This document shows, piece by piece, positions 34,724-34,947 of a DNA stretch of 34,947 nucleotides. The stretch spans positions 1-34,947 of the forward strand of contig JARLGU010000059.1 in NCBI GenBank assembly GCA_031292625.1, in the 5' to 3' direction. Each line of letters begins with the position of its first letter. The stretch's first letter is position 1. This DNA is from Capsulimonadaceae bacterium. GTDB lineage: Bacteria > Armatimonadota > Armatimonadia > Armatimonadales > Capsulimonadaceae. Both the position numbers and the translations under genes were made by a program. A model generated the notes under the pieces. It worked only from the letters and a program-made list of their open reading frames with translations. It was not told the DNA's origin and made no database searches.

Positions 34724-34947
34724 GTGTCTAACCGTTAGATGCGCGAATCCTCATGAATCCTTCACAATTGCGCCAAGCCTAATTCATTGGGCCAGCCACT
34801 GATACTATTAGGACTTTCGCTTTGCGTCGTTTGCTGCCTTGACAAGATTCCTGTCTTTGATTCACAATTTCGAATCTTGACCAGGCAACAATATATCGAA
34901 TATTTGATCGCGACGAACGGTAACTACACTTGCTCGAACCTATCTGA
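34724..34947. other. AT-richer intergenic end of window
   Basis: This stretch is noticeably AT-richer than the rest and holds no gene. An inverted repeat, CAAGATTC (34843-34850) with GAATCTTG (34872-34879), and two TTGAC boxes on the plus strand (inside TTGACA at about 34839 and TTGACC at about 34877) suggest a promoter/operator zone, possibly also serving a gene beyond the right edge. The exact promoter of the ATPase gene cannot be fixed. Confidence 0.35.

Overview
The window reads as an accessory-plus-core stretch of a free-living, GC-rich (roughly 60% by eye) bacterial chromosome. Several gene types point to a deep-branching phylum such as Armatimonadota, or a Planctomycetes-like organism: a DUF1559-type secreted prepilin, PQQ-like beta-propeller proteins starting with a 'WPxFRG' motif, a GT4 glycosyltransferase with an N-terminal MYCGxC motif, and frequent GTG starts. 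This placement is inference; there is no rRNA or tRNA in the window to confirm it.

Left part (1-6.3 kb): a zinc alcohol dehydrogenase faces a cell-wall recycling/RNA gene pair (murQ, ymdB). A 419-base structured intergenic region with a 20-base direct repeat follows, then an FmdB-type zinc ribbon gene with a strong terminator. Next come an unrecognised six-helix membrane protein with an eight-cysteine cytoplasmic domain, and elongation factor P with a promoter so close to the ATG that the mRNA may be nearly leaderless.

Sugar-nucleotide/glycolysis block (6.4-12.9 kb, minus strand): a DUF1802 gene, a GHMP kinase of the plant L-arabinokinase (ARA1) type, galU, enolase with its terminator, a 57-residue protein missed by ordinary ORF calling, and galT. 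No galE is present. The kinase has Gly where galactokinases and ARA1 have the catalytic Asp. A plus-strand orphan gene and murB follow.

Middle (14-22.3 kb): two paralogous secreted or membrane-anchored PQQ-like propellers bracket a GT4 glycosyltransferase and the prepilin. A rifampicin-phosphotransferase/PEP-synthase-like protein follows, in which the phospho-carrier His is Gln.

22-27.6 kb (minus strand): a TPR protein, fmt, a fosmidomycin-resistance-type MFS exporter (fsr) with a good sigma70 promoter, a PhzF-family enzyme and a secreted PKD-domain protein.

27.8-32.4 kb: a [FeFe]-hydrogenase-linked locus. hydE and hydG (H-cluster maturases) run rightward. A tightly overlapping, GTG-started operon (thioredoxin-like [2Fe-2S] ferredoxin, PAS protein, SpoIIE phosphatase) runs leftward from a strong promoter. 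The hydrogenase itself and hydF are not in the window.

Right end: a PilB/GspE-type ATPase, the likely motor for type IV pili or secretion.

A notable non-coding signal is a dispersed intergenic repeat. Two 117-base copies match without gaps at 102 of 117 positions in opposite orientations (23768-23884 and 32545-32661), and one has a tandemly duplicated tail. A core motif GCCGTGAACRA followed by a hairpin is shared with two other intergenic regions (3186 and 14203).
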